In this document: positions 9,501 to 19,483 of the stretch, in pieces
Numbering within the stretch: the first letter of the stretch is position 1
Layout of the letters: each line of letters begins with the position of its first letter
Origin: Bryobacteraceae bacterium
GTDB taxonomy: Bacteria > Acidobacteriota > Terriglobia > Bryobacterales > Bryobacteraceae
Length of the DNA: 64,000 bases
Direction: 5' to 3'
NCBI GenBank assembly: GCA_026002855.1
Contig: BPGD01000001.1
Location: 1,861,001 to 1,925,000, forward strand
Notes under the pieces: generated by a model
What the model was told of the DNA's origin: nothing
Database searches by the model: none
What the model saw: the letters and a program-made list of their open reading frames with translations, nothing else
Position numbers and translations under genes: made by a program

Positions 9501-10505
9501 TTAACCTCCAATCGCGTACATCGGCCGCGGCGGCGGCACGAAGCCGGCCTGCTGAATCTCATGGCCGAGCCACTTGGCCGACACCGTGCGCCGAATGGTC
9601 TCGCGAATTGCGTCGTCGCTGGCGCCGCCGCGCAGCAGCCGCTTGACGTCGGTCTCTTCCAGCGCGAAGAGGCAGTAACGGAGATGGCCGTCCGCCGTCA
9701 GGCGGATGCGATTGCAGTTCAGGCAGAACGGACGGCTGACGCTGGCGATGAAGCCCACCGTGCCGCGCCCGTCCGGGAAGCGATACTCCAGGGCCGGCGC
9801 GCGCGGGTCGGGGTCGGGCACGGGCTCCAGCGGCCCGAACTCGGCCGCGAGAATCCGCAGCATCTCCTCCATCAGCAGCACGCGCGACCGGTCCCACAGC
9901 CCCTGCGCATCCAGCGGCATGAACTCGATGTAGCGCACCTGGCAGCCGTGTTCACGGCCAAAATGCGCCAGCGGAACGATGTCCGGCTCGGTGAGGCCTT
10001 TCACCGCCACCGCGTTGATCTTGATGGAGGCAAAGCCCAGCCGCCGCGCCGTTTCCAGTCCTTCCAGCACGCGGCCCAGCTCGTCGCGGCGCGTGATCTG
10101 GCGGAATCGCTCCCGGTCCAGCGTGTCCAGGTGAACGTTCAGCCGGCGCAGCCCGGCCCGGTAAAGGCGCCCGGCCTGCTCGGCCAGCAGCACCCCATTG
10201 GTAGTCAGCGCAATGTCCTGGATGCCCTCGATCCCCGCCAGCCGCCGCACCAGCTCCTCCAGGCCGCGCCGCACCAGCGGCTCGCCGCCGGTGATCCGCA
10301 CCTTGCGGACGCCAAGCGTGGCGGCGATGCGGACAAACCGCTCGATCTCCTCGAACGTCAGGATCTCGGCCCGCGGAACGAACTCCACGTCCCGCTCCGG
10401 CATGCAGTAGAAGCAGCGGATGTTGCAGCGGTCGGTGACGCTGACGCGCAGATTGTCATGCACACGCCCGTAGCCGTCGGTCAGGGGCTCTGGCTGGATC
10501 TGCAT
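9501..10505 (-). CDS. moaA: GTP 3',8-cyclase MoaA (molybdenum cofactor biosynthesis)
   Basis: The 334-residue protein converts GTP to 3',8-cyclo-GTP, the first step of molybdopterin synthesis. The radical-SAM cluster motif CNIRCFYC is at about residue 27, the SAM-binding ITGGEP at about residue 73, and the C-terminal cluster is FCLNCNRIRLTADGHLRYC. The chain ends in Gly-Gly, required for activity in known MoaA proteins. No other Mo-cofactor gene is adjacent, but the product would serve the molybdopterin enzyme encoded near 20 kb. Confidence 0.96.
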   Translation of the reverse strand: MQIQPEPLTDGYGRVHDNLRVSVTDRCNIRCFYCMPERDVEFVPRAEILTFEEIERFVRIAATLGVRKVRITGGEPLVRRGLEELVRRLAGIEGIQDIALTTNGVLLAEQAGRLYRAGLRRLNVHLDTLDRERFRQITRRDELGRVLEGLETARRLGFASIKINAVAVKGLTEPDIVPLAHFGREHGCQVRYIEFMPLDAQGLWDRSRVLLMEEMLRILAAEFGPLEPVPDPDPRAPALEYRFPDGRGTVGFIASVSRPFCLNCNRIRLTADGHLRYCLFALEETDVKRLLRGGASDDAIRETIRRTVSAKWLGHEIQQAGFVPPPRPMYAIGG

Positions 10506-10536
10506 GGCAGCGGCGCGCGGGAGCGCAAATCAAAGT

Positions 10537-11466
10537 TTACCGCAGCGCCAGCATTCGTTCGAGCGGCAGCCGCGCCCGTTCGATCAGCTCCGGGCTCAGC
10601 TCCACCCGCGGTTCCAGCTTCCGCAGCGCGTCGCGCAGCTTCTCCAGCGTGTTGCGCTTCATGTACGGGCACTCGCTGCAATTGCACTGCTCGTTGGGGA
10701 CGAAGTAGTAGCGCTTGTCCGGCGCGCGCCGCTTCAGCGTGTGCTCGACGCCGCTCTCGGTCATGATGATGAACTCGCGGCCCGGATGCGCCACGATCCA
10801 GTCGATGATCGCCGACGTCGAGCCGATGAAATCCGCCTGCCGCAGCACCTCGGGCGGACACTCCGGATGCGCCGCCACCAGCGCGGCCGGATGCTCCATT
10901 TTCGCCGCCGCCAGCCGGCGCCCGGCGAACGTGGCATGGACGATGCATGTCCCCTGCCACAGCGTGATGTTCGCGCGCCCGGTCTGCTGTTGCACGTACC
11001 GGCCCAGGTTGACGTCCGGCACAAACAGGATGGGCCGCTCCGGCGGAATCGACTCGACCACCTTCACCGCATTGCGCGACGTGCAGATGATGTCGCTTTC
11101 CGCCTTCACCTCGGCCGACGTGTTGATGTAGCTGACCACGGCATGGTCCGGGTGCTTCCGCTTCCAGGCGCGCAACTGGTCCGCCGTGCAGGACTCCACC
11201 AGGCTGCACCCCGCTTCGGCATCCGGTACCACCACGGTCTTCCGCGGGTTCAGGATCTTCGCCGTTTCCGCCATGAACCAGACGCCGCAAAAAGCGATCA
11301 CATCGCCGTCGAAGCTCTGGGCGCGCCGGGCCAGTTCCAGGCTGTCGCCGATGGCGTCGGCCAGCTCCTGGATCTCCGGCTCCTGATAGTGGTGCGCCAG
11401 CAGAATCGCGTTGCGCTCCCGCTTCAGGTCCAGAATCTCGTCGACAACTGTCTGCAAAAGAGGCAT
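10537..11466 (-). CDS. nadA: Quinolinate synthase NadA
   Basis: The 309-residue protein condenses iminoaspartate with dihydroxyacetone phosphate to quinolinate in de novo NAD synthesis. Typical motifs are ILLAHHYQEPEIQELAD near the N-terminus, the Cys-containing FCGVWFMAETAKIL, and CNCSECPYMKRNTLEKL, which carries a [4Fe-4S] ligand. The start was taken at MPLLQTVVDEI, 30 codons inside the longest frame, because the extra N-terminus is not NadA-like. It lies 50 bases after rapZ and 31 bases before moaA. No nadB or nadC is nearby. Confidence 0.94.
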   Translation of the reverse strand: MPLLQTVVDEILDLKRERNAILLAHHYQEPEIQELADAIGDSLELARRAQSFDGDVIAFCGVWFMAETAKILNPRKTVVVPDAEAGCSLVESCTADQLRAWKRKHPDHAVVSYINTSAEVKAESDIICTSRNAVKVVESIPPERPILFVPDVNLGRYVQQQTGRANITLWQGTCIVHATFAGRRLAAAKMEHPAALVAAHPECPPEVLRQADFIGSTSAIIDWIVAHPGREFIIMTESGVEHTLKRRAPDKRYYFVPNEQCNCSECPYMKRNTLEKLRDALRKLEPRVELSPELIERARLPLERMLALR

Positions 11467-11516
11467 TTCCCGCAACCGCCCCTCACCCCATTGTAACAGC
11501 GGGGTGAAAGGCGCCC

Positions 11517-12386
11517 CTACTCCTTTTCGATGTCGCGATGGGTCAGCCGGACCCAATAGCCGGCCTTTTTCAGCCGCCGCTGCACCTCGCCGGCGATCAT
11601 CACCGAGCGGTGCCGCCCGCCGGTGCAGCCGAAGGCGATGGTGAGGTAGCTCTTGCCCTCGGCCACGTAATGAGGAATCAGGTACAGCAACAACGAGGTG
11701 ATGCGTTCCAGGAACTCGCCCGTCTGCGGGAAGCTCTTCACATAACGGGCCACCGCCTGATGCCGGCCGGTGAGGCGCTTGAGCTCCGGAATGTAGTTCG
11801 GATTCGGCAGGAATCGGACGTCAAACACGAGGTCGCTTTCCGGCGGCAGCCCGTGCTTGAATCCGAAACTCATCACGTAGATCTGAAGCCCGGATTCGTC
11901 CTCGGCGCAGAAGGTCTCCGCCACCTTGCGCCGCAGCTCATGAACGTTCAGCTCGCTTGTGTTGATGACGTAATCAGCCAGCTCGCGGATGCCCGCCAGT
12001 TGCTGCCGCTCCAGCCGCACGCTTCGCAGCAGACTGCGCGCGCCGCCCAGCGGATGAGGCCGCCGTGTTTCGCTGTAGCGGCGGACCAGCGCCTCTTCGT
12101 CGGCTTCCAGAAACACCAGCCGTGTTCGCAGCTTCTTGCGGACGCCCGCGATGATCTCCGGCAGCCGGTGCAGATGCTCCCGCTCGCGGATGTCCACCAC
12201 CAGGGCCGCGCGCCGGATGTTGGGCGAGTCCCGGGTCAGTTCGGCGAACTTCGGAATCAGGTCGACCGGCAGGTTGTCGACCGCATAATAGCCGTGGTCC
12301 TCGAGCGCCTTCAGGACGGTTCCCTTGCCCGATCCGCTCAGGCCGGTGATGATCACCAGCTCGGGCGCAGGGAACCGTCGCGCCAT
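11517..12386 (-). CDS. rapZ: RapZ-family nucleotide-binding protein
   Basis: The 289-residue protein has an N-terminal P-loop (IITGLSGSGKGT, about residues 12-23) and the C-terminal RapZ domain with FGCTGGRHRSV. In Escherichia coli RapZ guides RNase E to GlmZ and so controls amino-sugar synthesis; whether it does so in this phylum is unknown. It starts two bases after the hpf stop, so the two are one transcription unit with rpoN. Confidence 0.93.
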   Translation of the reverse strand: MARRFPAPELVIITGLSGSGKGTVLKALEDHGYYAVDNLPVDLIPKFAELTRDSPNIRRAALVVDIREREHLHRLPEIIAGVRKKLRTRLVFLEADEEALVRRYSETRRPHPLGGARSLLRSVRLERQQLAGIRELADYVINTSELNVHELRRKVAETFCAEDESGLQIYVMSFGFKHGLPPESDLVFDVRFLPNPNYIPELKRLTGRHQAVARYVKSFPQTGEFLERITSLLLYLIPHYVAEGKSYLTIAFGCTGGRHRSVMIAGEVQRRLKKAGYWVRLTHRDIEKE

Positions 12387-12388
12387 GG

Positions 12389-13000
12389 TCAGGCTTCCAC
12401 CAGGTCCACCGCGCCGTCGCTGCGCCGGATCAGGATCTGGAGCCGGTCCGTGTCCGCGTCGCGGTAGACCAGGTAATCCCGGCCGTCCTCCATCGCCAGC
12501 ATCGCTTCTTCCAGCGTCATCGGCTTGCCATTGGTGCGCGCCGACGCCCGGACCACGCGCGCCGGCCGCAGCTCCTCGGCCTCCGGCTCAACCGGCGCCG
12601 CCGCCTTCTTTGCTTTCTTCGCCCTGCGCCCGGCGGCAGGTTCTTCAGCCGCTTCCACGGTTTCGGCCGCCGCCAGCGCCTCTTCCTTGCGCGGCGACTT
12701 CGAGCGCTTCAGCTCGCGCTTCTTCTCGAGCAGCCTCAGCGCCTGCTTTTCCACCTTCTCCACCGCGTCCATGATGGCGGTGAACTGGTCCGGCGCGGAG
12801 CTCTTGCCGAACAGCGTGTGGTCGTAAAAGTTTACCCGCACTTCGGCATGGCGGAGGTGCCGTTCTTCGGTCAGAATGACCTGAGCGCCTTTTTCGCCCC
12901 GCCGCTCGAGCAGCTTCGAGAGGCGGGCAAACGCCATCGCGAGCTTGCGCTCCTGCGAGGGAGTCAGCTTGTCCTGTTTTCCGGTGAATGTGATCTTCAT
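12389..13000 (-). CDS. hpf: Ribosome hibernation-promoting factor, long form
   Basis: The 203-residue protein has the S30Ae/YfiA N-terminal domain (about 1-95, with AEVRVNFYDHTLFGKS), a charged Ala/Lys/Glu linker (about 95-155), and the C-terminal dimerisation domain of long HPF (KPMTLEEAMLAMEDGRDYLVY). Long-form HPF pairs 70S ribosomes into inactive 100S dimers in stationary phase. It follows rpoN by 55 bases, as in many proteobacteria, but the usual ptsN is absent. Confidence 0.94.
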   Translation of the reverse strand: MKITFTGKQDKLTPSQERKLAMAFARLSKLLERRGEKGAQVILTEERHLRHAEVRVNFYDHTLFGKSSAPDQFTAIMDAVEKVEKQALRLLEKKRELKRSKSPRKEEALAAAETVEAAEEPAAGRRAKKAKKAAAPVEPEAEELRPARVVRASARTNGKPMTLEEAMLAMEDGRDYLVYRDADTDRLQILIRRSDGAVDLVEA

Positions 13001-13055
13001 GGGCGTTGCCTTTCCATTCCCGGCGCCAGACGCGTCCGCGCGAGGGGCCTGCGCA

Positions 13056-14636
13056 TCAGTCCTTCACGCGGCGGTGGTGCGTCGAGGGAATCTTCATGTC
13101 CTCCCGGTACTTGGCCACGGTGCGCCGTGTCACCTGGATCCCCTGCCCTTGCAGCGCTTCGGCGATCTGTTCGTCGGTGAGGGGCCGGCGCGGATCCTCC
13201 TCCTCGATCATCTTCTTCACCATCCGCTTCAGCGTCAGCAGCGGGATCGATCCCCCCGACGGGCCCTGTACCGCTTCGGAGAAGAAAAACCGCAGCTCGA
13301 AGACGCCCTGCGGCGTGTGCGCGTACTTGTTGGCCACCGCCCGGCTCACCGTCGAGGGGTGCACCCCGATCTCCTCGGCCACCTCTTTGATCATCATCGG
13401 CCGCAGCGCGTCGATGCCGTTTTCCAGGAACTCCCGTTGGCGCCGCACGATCGCTTCGCACACCTTGAGGATCGTCTGCCGCCGCTGTTCGATGTTGCGA
13501 ATCAGTTGCAGCGCAGACTGGTAGCGCTCCTTGACGTAATTCCGCGTCGCCCGGTCGGCCGCCTGCCCCGGTTCCAGCAGCCGGCGGTAGCTGCCATTGA
13601 TCCGCAGCGGGGGCAGGTCCTCGTCGGCGATCTGGATGACGTACTCGTCCCCGTTCTTGAATATGTAGACGTCCGGCTCCACCTGCCGCGCCCCGGGCCC
13701 CGAGTACTTCAGCCCCGGTTTGGGATCCAGATGCCGGATCACGTCGAGCGCGATCTCGATGTGTTCCTGCGGCCGGCCCAGCAGCCGCGCCAGTTCCTTC
13801 ACGCTGCGCGACTCGACCAGCTTCAGGTGGTCCCGCACGATCTGCCACGCCACCCCGTCGCGCGCCCCGCGGTTTTCCAGTTGCAGCAGCAGGCACTCCT
13901 GCAACGAACGCGCTCCCACGCCAGCCGGATCCAGCCGCTGCACCGCCTTCAGCGCTTCCTCGAGCGCCGCCTGCGACAGCCCTTCCGAGGCGGCAATCTC
14001 TTCCAGCGGCACCGAAAGGTAACCGGTCTCGTCCAGGTTGCCGATGATCGCGTCGGCCGCCGCGCGGACTTCATCGTCCAGCACCACCAGCGCCAACTGC
14101 TGCCGCAGGTGCTCGCTGAGCGTCACCGGCGCGGAAAGGAACAGCTCGAAGGAGGGCTTTTCCGGATCCTCGGTGCCCGGCGCGCGGAAGCCCGGATCCA
14201 TCCATTCTTCGAAATAATCGCCGAAATCGACCTGCTCAAAAGGATCGGCGGCTTTCTCGGCCTCGGCCGCTGCTCCCTCTTCGAGCGGGGCTGATTCTGT
14301 CTCGGCCTCGCCCACGGCGGCGCCTTCCCCGGTGCGAGTCAGCTCGCCGGCTTCCTCGGCCGCTTCTTCCACCGCGGCCCGGGTCACCGCCAGGACTTCC
14401 GTGTCCGAAGGGTTCGGATCGCGCTCGGCTTCCAGCAGCGCCTGAACCTCTTCAGGCGTCAGCTCCTCGCCGTCCTCGTTGACCTCCAGAACCGGATTCT
14501 CGGCGATCTCCTGGACGATTTTTTCCCGGAGCTCCAGCTTGTTCAACTGGAGCACCGTGACCATCTGCACGAGCCCGGGCGTCAGGATCTGCTGCTGCTT
14601 GACTCCCAGTTGCAGTCGCTGCGAGATCAGGCTCAT
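13056..14636 (-). CDS. rpoN: RNA polymerase sigma-54 factor RpoN
   Basis: The 526-residue protein has the Gln/Leu-rich activator-interacting region I ([31 protein letters not shown] starts at about residue 9, quoted in part: [13 protein letters not shown]), an acidic linker (about 55-160), the core-binding region, a helix-turn-helix ([14 protein letters not shown]) and the diagnostic RpoN box RRTVAKYRE close to the C-terminus. It directs transcription from -24/-12 promoters with bEBP activators, none of which is encoded here. Confidence 0.97.
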   Translation of the reverse strand: MSLISQRLQLGVKQQQILTPGLVQMVTVLQLNKLELREKIVQEIAENPVLEVNEDGEELTPEEVQALLEAERDPNPSDTEVLAVTRAAVEEAAEEAGELTRTGEGAAVGEAETESAPLEEGAAAEAEKAADPFEQVDFGDYFEEWMDPGFRAPGTEDPEKPSFELFLSAPVTLSEHLRQQLALVVLDDEVRAAADAIIGNLDETGYLSVPLEEIAASEGLSQAALEEALKAVQRLDPAGVGARSLQECLLLQLENRGARDGVAWQIVRDHLKLVESRSVKELARLLGRPQEHIEIALDVIRHLDPKPGLKYSGPGARQVEPDVYIFKNGDEYVIQIADEDLPPLRINGSYRRLLEPGQAADRATRNYVKERYQSALQLIRNIEQRRQTILKVCEAIVRRQREFLENGIDALRPMMIKEVAEEIGVHPSTVSRAVANKYAHTPQGVFELRFFFSEAVQGPSGGSIPLLTLKRMVKKMIEEEDPRRPLTDEQIAEALQGQGIQVTRRTVAKYREDMKIPSTHHRRVKD

Positions 14637-14808
14637 CTGCCCCCATCATACCCCACGCCGCCCGGAATCCGGCCCGGAATTCGCCTCGGTCTGCGCCGGC
14701 CGGATCCCTGCCTTGCGCCTGCGGCTTTTGTCCCGGGCCTGACATCGGATGCGCCGCCCGAAAGCCGCGAGTAGGGAATCGACACCGCGGAAAGACCCGC
14801 CCGCCCGG

Positions 14809-16485
<1,677 letters not shown>

Positions 16486-16560
16486 GGTGACCTCTTTTCG
16501 ACTACGACCCCTTGTTCGGCGTCTTCCTATCCTACACCACGGCACGGATCCGCATCGCGT

Positions 16561-18300
16561 TCACGCGCGGCCGATCCGGCCCAGTTCTTCCAGCAACCGC
16601 ATGGCCGTTTCCGCATCGCCGGCGCGCTCGGCGTCCTGAATCCTGCGGCGCAGCTCGCCGCGCCGCGCTTCCCTTTCCGCCGCCGCCAGCTTGCGCACAC
16701 AGGAGACGGCGAGTTCGGTCGTATATTTTTCTTCCAGCGTGTCGTCGGCCAGCGTCAGCCAGGCCAGCCGCTCGCGGTCCGCATCGGCGAGCCGCGCCTC
16801 CACGGCCTGATACGTGACCGGCTCGCCGGCTTCCACCATCCGCCGGATCGTTTCAAAAATCCCATGGGAGGCCGAACGCCCGAGCACGCTCAGCTCTCCC
16901 AACACCGGCGCAATCTCGGCCCGCGCCTCGGCGTCGTGCAGCAGCGCGTGCAGCAGCAGCACCTCGTTCGGATCCGGCACCGGCTGCTCCTTCTTCGGCG
17001 CCGCCCGGCGCCGCTCGGCCGCCGCCTTACGGAATTCATCGAGCACGATGTCCGGCTCCATGCGGAGATATTCGGCCACGTCGTTGGCCACGGCCAGCCG
17101 GTCCAGCCGGTCCGGCATCCGCTGGATGGCCGGCAGCAGGAACTGGAACGCCGCCACGCGGCCCTCCGGCTTGCGCAGGTCAAAGCGCGCGCGCGCGCGG
17201 TCCGCCAGCCAGTGAAAATAACTGCGCGCCGACGCGAGCGCCCGCCGGTAGGCGTCGGCACCGTGGGCGCGGATGTATTCGTCCGGATCCATGCCGCCGC
17301 CAGGCTCCAGCACCTGCACGCGCACGCCTTCCTCAAGCAGCACCGGAATGTACTTCTCCGTCGCCGCCGCCCCGGCGCGGTCGGCGTCGAAATTCAGCAC
17401 CACTTCCGGCGCATGGCGCCGCAGGCTGCGCACCTGAAGAGGCGTCAGCGACGTGCCGCACACGGCCACCACATGGCGCACGCCCGCGCTCCAGACGCCG
17501 ATCGCGTCCATGTAGCCTTCCACGAGCACCGCGCGTCCTTCCTCCTCGATCGCCTTCCTCGCCCGGTTCAGGTTGTACAGGATCTGTCCCTTCCTGTATA
17601 TCGGCGTCTCCGGGCTGTTCATGTACTTCGGCTCCTCGCCTTCGGCCAGGGCGCGCCCGCCGAAGCCCACCAGCTTGCCGGATTCCGAGTGGATGGGAAA
17701 CATCAGCCGCCCTCGGAAACGGTCATAAAAGCCCGTCCCGTCGTTGCGGCGCAGCACCAGCCCGCTCTCTTCCATCAGCTCATGCGAAAAGCCGGCGCGC
17801 TCGAAGGCGCGCACCAGCATCTGGCCGCTGCGGTCGCTCAGCCCCAGCCCGAACTCCTGCGCCGCGGACCGGCTCACGCCGCGCCGCTCCAGATAGTCCC
17901 GCGCCTCGCGCCCCGCGGCCGAATCGAGCAGTTCCCCAAACAGCCGTGCCGCCAGCTCGTGCATTTCATACAGCGCCGCCCGCCGGCGCGTCTCCTCGTC
18001 GCCGTGGCCAGCCTGCTTCGGCAGCGGAATCCCGTTGCGTTCAGCCAGCAGCTTCACCGCTTCCCAGAAGGTGAGCCGCTCGATCTCCATGACGAACTTG
18101 ATCACGTCCCCGCCCGCGCCGCAACCGAAGCACTTGTAAAACTGGTGCGTCGAATGCACGCTGAACGACGGCGTCTTCTCCGGATGAAAGGGGCACAGCC
18201 CGGTGTAGCGCGGCCCCGCGCCGGCCCGCTTCAGCCGCACATATTCGCCCACCACACGGACAATATCGACCGAGGATTTCAGTTGCTCGATGAAGTCCAT
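16561..18300 (-). CDS. dnaG: DNA primase DnaG
   Basis: The 579-residue primase synthesises RNA primers at the replication fork. The zinc-binding CHC2 domain is at about 1-100 (CPFHPEKTPSFSV, then CFGCGAGGDVIKF), the catalytic core and Toprim domain at about 105-370 (VEGYMDAIGVWSAG, LNFDADRAG), and a helicase-interacting C-terminal region follows. The internal ATG before DFIEQLKSSVDIV was taken as start. With rpoD downstream it forms a dnaG-rpoD operon lacking rpsU. Confidence 0.96.
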   Translation of the reverse strand: MDFIEQLKSSVDIVRVVGEYVRLKRAGAGPRYTGLCPFHPEKTPSFSVHSTHQFYKCFGCGAGGDVIKFVMEIERLTFWEAVKLLAERNGIPLPKQAGHGDEETRRRAALYEMHELAARLFGELLDSAAGREARDYLERRGVSRSAAQEFGLGLSDRSGQMLVRAFERAGFSHELMEESGLVLRRNDGTGFYDRFRGRLMFPIHSESGKLVGFGGRALAEGEEPKYMNSPETPIYRKGQILYNLNRARKAIEEEGRAVLVEGYMDAIGVWSAGVRHVVAVCGTSLTPLQVRSLRRHAPEVVLNFDADRAGAAATEKYIPVLLEEGVRVQVLEPGGGMDPDEYIRAHGADAYRRALASARSYFHWLADRARARFDLRKPEGRVAAFQFLLPAIQRMPDRLDRLAVANDVAEYLRMEPDIVLDEFRKAAAERRRAAPKKEQPVPDPNEVLLLHALLHDAEARAEIAPVLGELSVLGRSASHGIFETIRRMVEAGEPVTYQAVEARLADADRERLAWLTLADDTLEEKYTTELAVSCVRKLAAAEREARRGELRRRIQDAERAGDAETAMRLLEELGRIGRA

Positions 18301-18362
18301 GGCCGCCCTTGTCCCCGTCGCTCTCCCATTATCCCGCCGCGCCACGCCCCGGAGCGTTGCCT

Positions 18363-19010
18363 TCAGCGCTCCGCACCATAGACGGCCACCAGCGCCTTCG
18401 ACAGGCCCAGCACGCGCTCATGCAGGATTCGCGCCCCGGGAAACAGCGCCTGCATCGCGCCTTCATCCAGCAGGCGCACCTCCTCGACGCAATGCCGCAG
18501 GAAATACTCCTTGCGGTCCGCCGGCAGGCGCGAAACAAGCGCCCACAGCGAGGCGCGCGGCACGATTACGCGCTGCCAGCGGTGCGGCAGCCAGTGCACC
18601 AGCGGCGTGTACAGGTGCGGCTCGACGGGAAAACGCGCGTCCGGCGTCTCGATGAAATACCGCTTTCCCGTCCGCCGCACCTCGCCCGCAAAGCGTTCCA
18701 TCGCCTCCTGCGAGCCGAGATGCTCGATCACCGAATTGCTGAAGACGAGATCGAAGCAGCGGTCCGGGAACGGCAGCGCCGTGCCATCTCCGCAGACGAC
18801 ATCGACGCCCGGCGGCGGCTTCTCCACCGCCCGCGGCGTGTTCAGCAACACCAGCCGCGGCCGCACCGGACACAGCTCCCAGATGGCCGGCGTGCCGCCC
18901 ACGTCCAGCACCAGCCAGTCCGGCCGGATGTCGAACAATCCGGCCAGCATCAGCATCCGCTTCCGCCGGAAGTGCCGGCCCACGCGTTCGAGCGCGCGCA
19001 GCGCGTCCAT
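18363..19010 (-). CDS. Class I SAM-dependent methyltransferase
   Basis: The 215-residue protein has a Rossmann-type methyltransferase core: WLVLDVGGTPAIWEL (motif I), DVVCGDGTALPFPD (motif II/III) and FDLVFSNSVIEHLG. The region after FIETPDARFPVEPHLYTPLVHWLP resembles methyltransferases found near cell-surface polysaccharide genes, but the substrate cannot be inferred. It is 26 bases after torD and 62 bases before dnaG, so it may be co-transcribed with either. Confidence 0.85.
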   Translation of the reverse strand: MDALRALERVGRHFRRKRMLMLAGLFDIRPDWLVLDVGGTPAIWELCPVRPRLVLLNTPRAVEKPPPGVDVVCGDGTALPFPDRCFDLVFSNSVIEHLGSQEAMERFAGEVRRTGKRYFIETPDARFPVEPHLYTPLVHWLPHRWQRVIVPRASLWALVSRLPADRKEYFLRHCVEEVRLLDEGAMQALFPGARILHERVLGLSKALVAVYGAER

Positions 19011-19036
19011 GTCCCGTAGTGTAAGGGGGCCGGGGC

Positions 19037-19483
19037 TCAGAGATTTTCGTCCAGCCGCTCGGCCAGCTCGCGGAAGTAGGGATGCCGCGCTTCGCTCTTC
19101 AGTTTCGCTACGAACTGCTCGGCCCAGCGCAGGTGCTCGTTTTCGAACTTCTCGAGCACGTCGGCCGGCTCGCCATCGGCCAGCAGCTTGGCATAAAACA
19201 GCAGCAGCAGCCCCAGATGGTCCGCCGGCTCGTTCTTCGCCGCCGGCTCAAACCCGTAGCGGCGGTACCAGGCCAGCGCCCGGTGGTGCGAGTCGCCAAA
19301 GAGTTGCGGCGGCTTGCCTTCCTCCTGCTCGTAAACCGACTGCCACAACGGACACGGCGATCCCTGCGGATTGAAAAAGAGCCGGTAGTATTCGATGGCC
19401 GCCTCCTGCTCTTCGGGCGGCTTCAGCAGCCCCTGGCCCAGTTCGGCGTACAACTGGGCCAGGCGCTCGCGCATTTCGCTCAT
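19037..19483 (-). CDS. TorD-like molecular chaperone for a molybdoenzyme
   Basis: A 148-residue all-helical protein. The EPADHLGLLLLFYAKLL segment near residue 85 matches the conserved E-P-x-D-H motif of the TorD/DmsD/NarJ chaperone family, which bind the Tat signal of a molybdoenzyme and guard cofactor insertion. Its ATG overlaps the stop codon of the molybdopterin oxidoreductase gene (ATGA), which fits a dedicated chaperone. Confidence 0.85.
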   Translation of the reverse strand: MSEMRERLAQLYAELGQGLLKPPEEQEAAIEYYRLFFNPQGSPCPLWQSVYEQEEGKPPQLFGDSHHRALAWYRRYGFEPAAKNEPADHLGLLLLFYAKLLADGEPADVLEKFENEHLRWAEQFVAKLKSEARHPYFRELAERLDENL

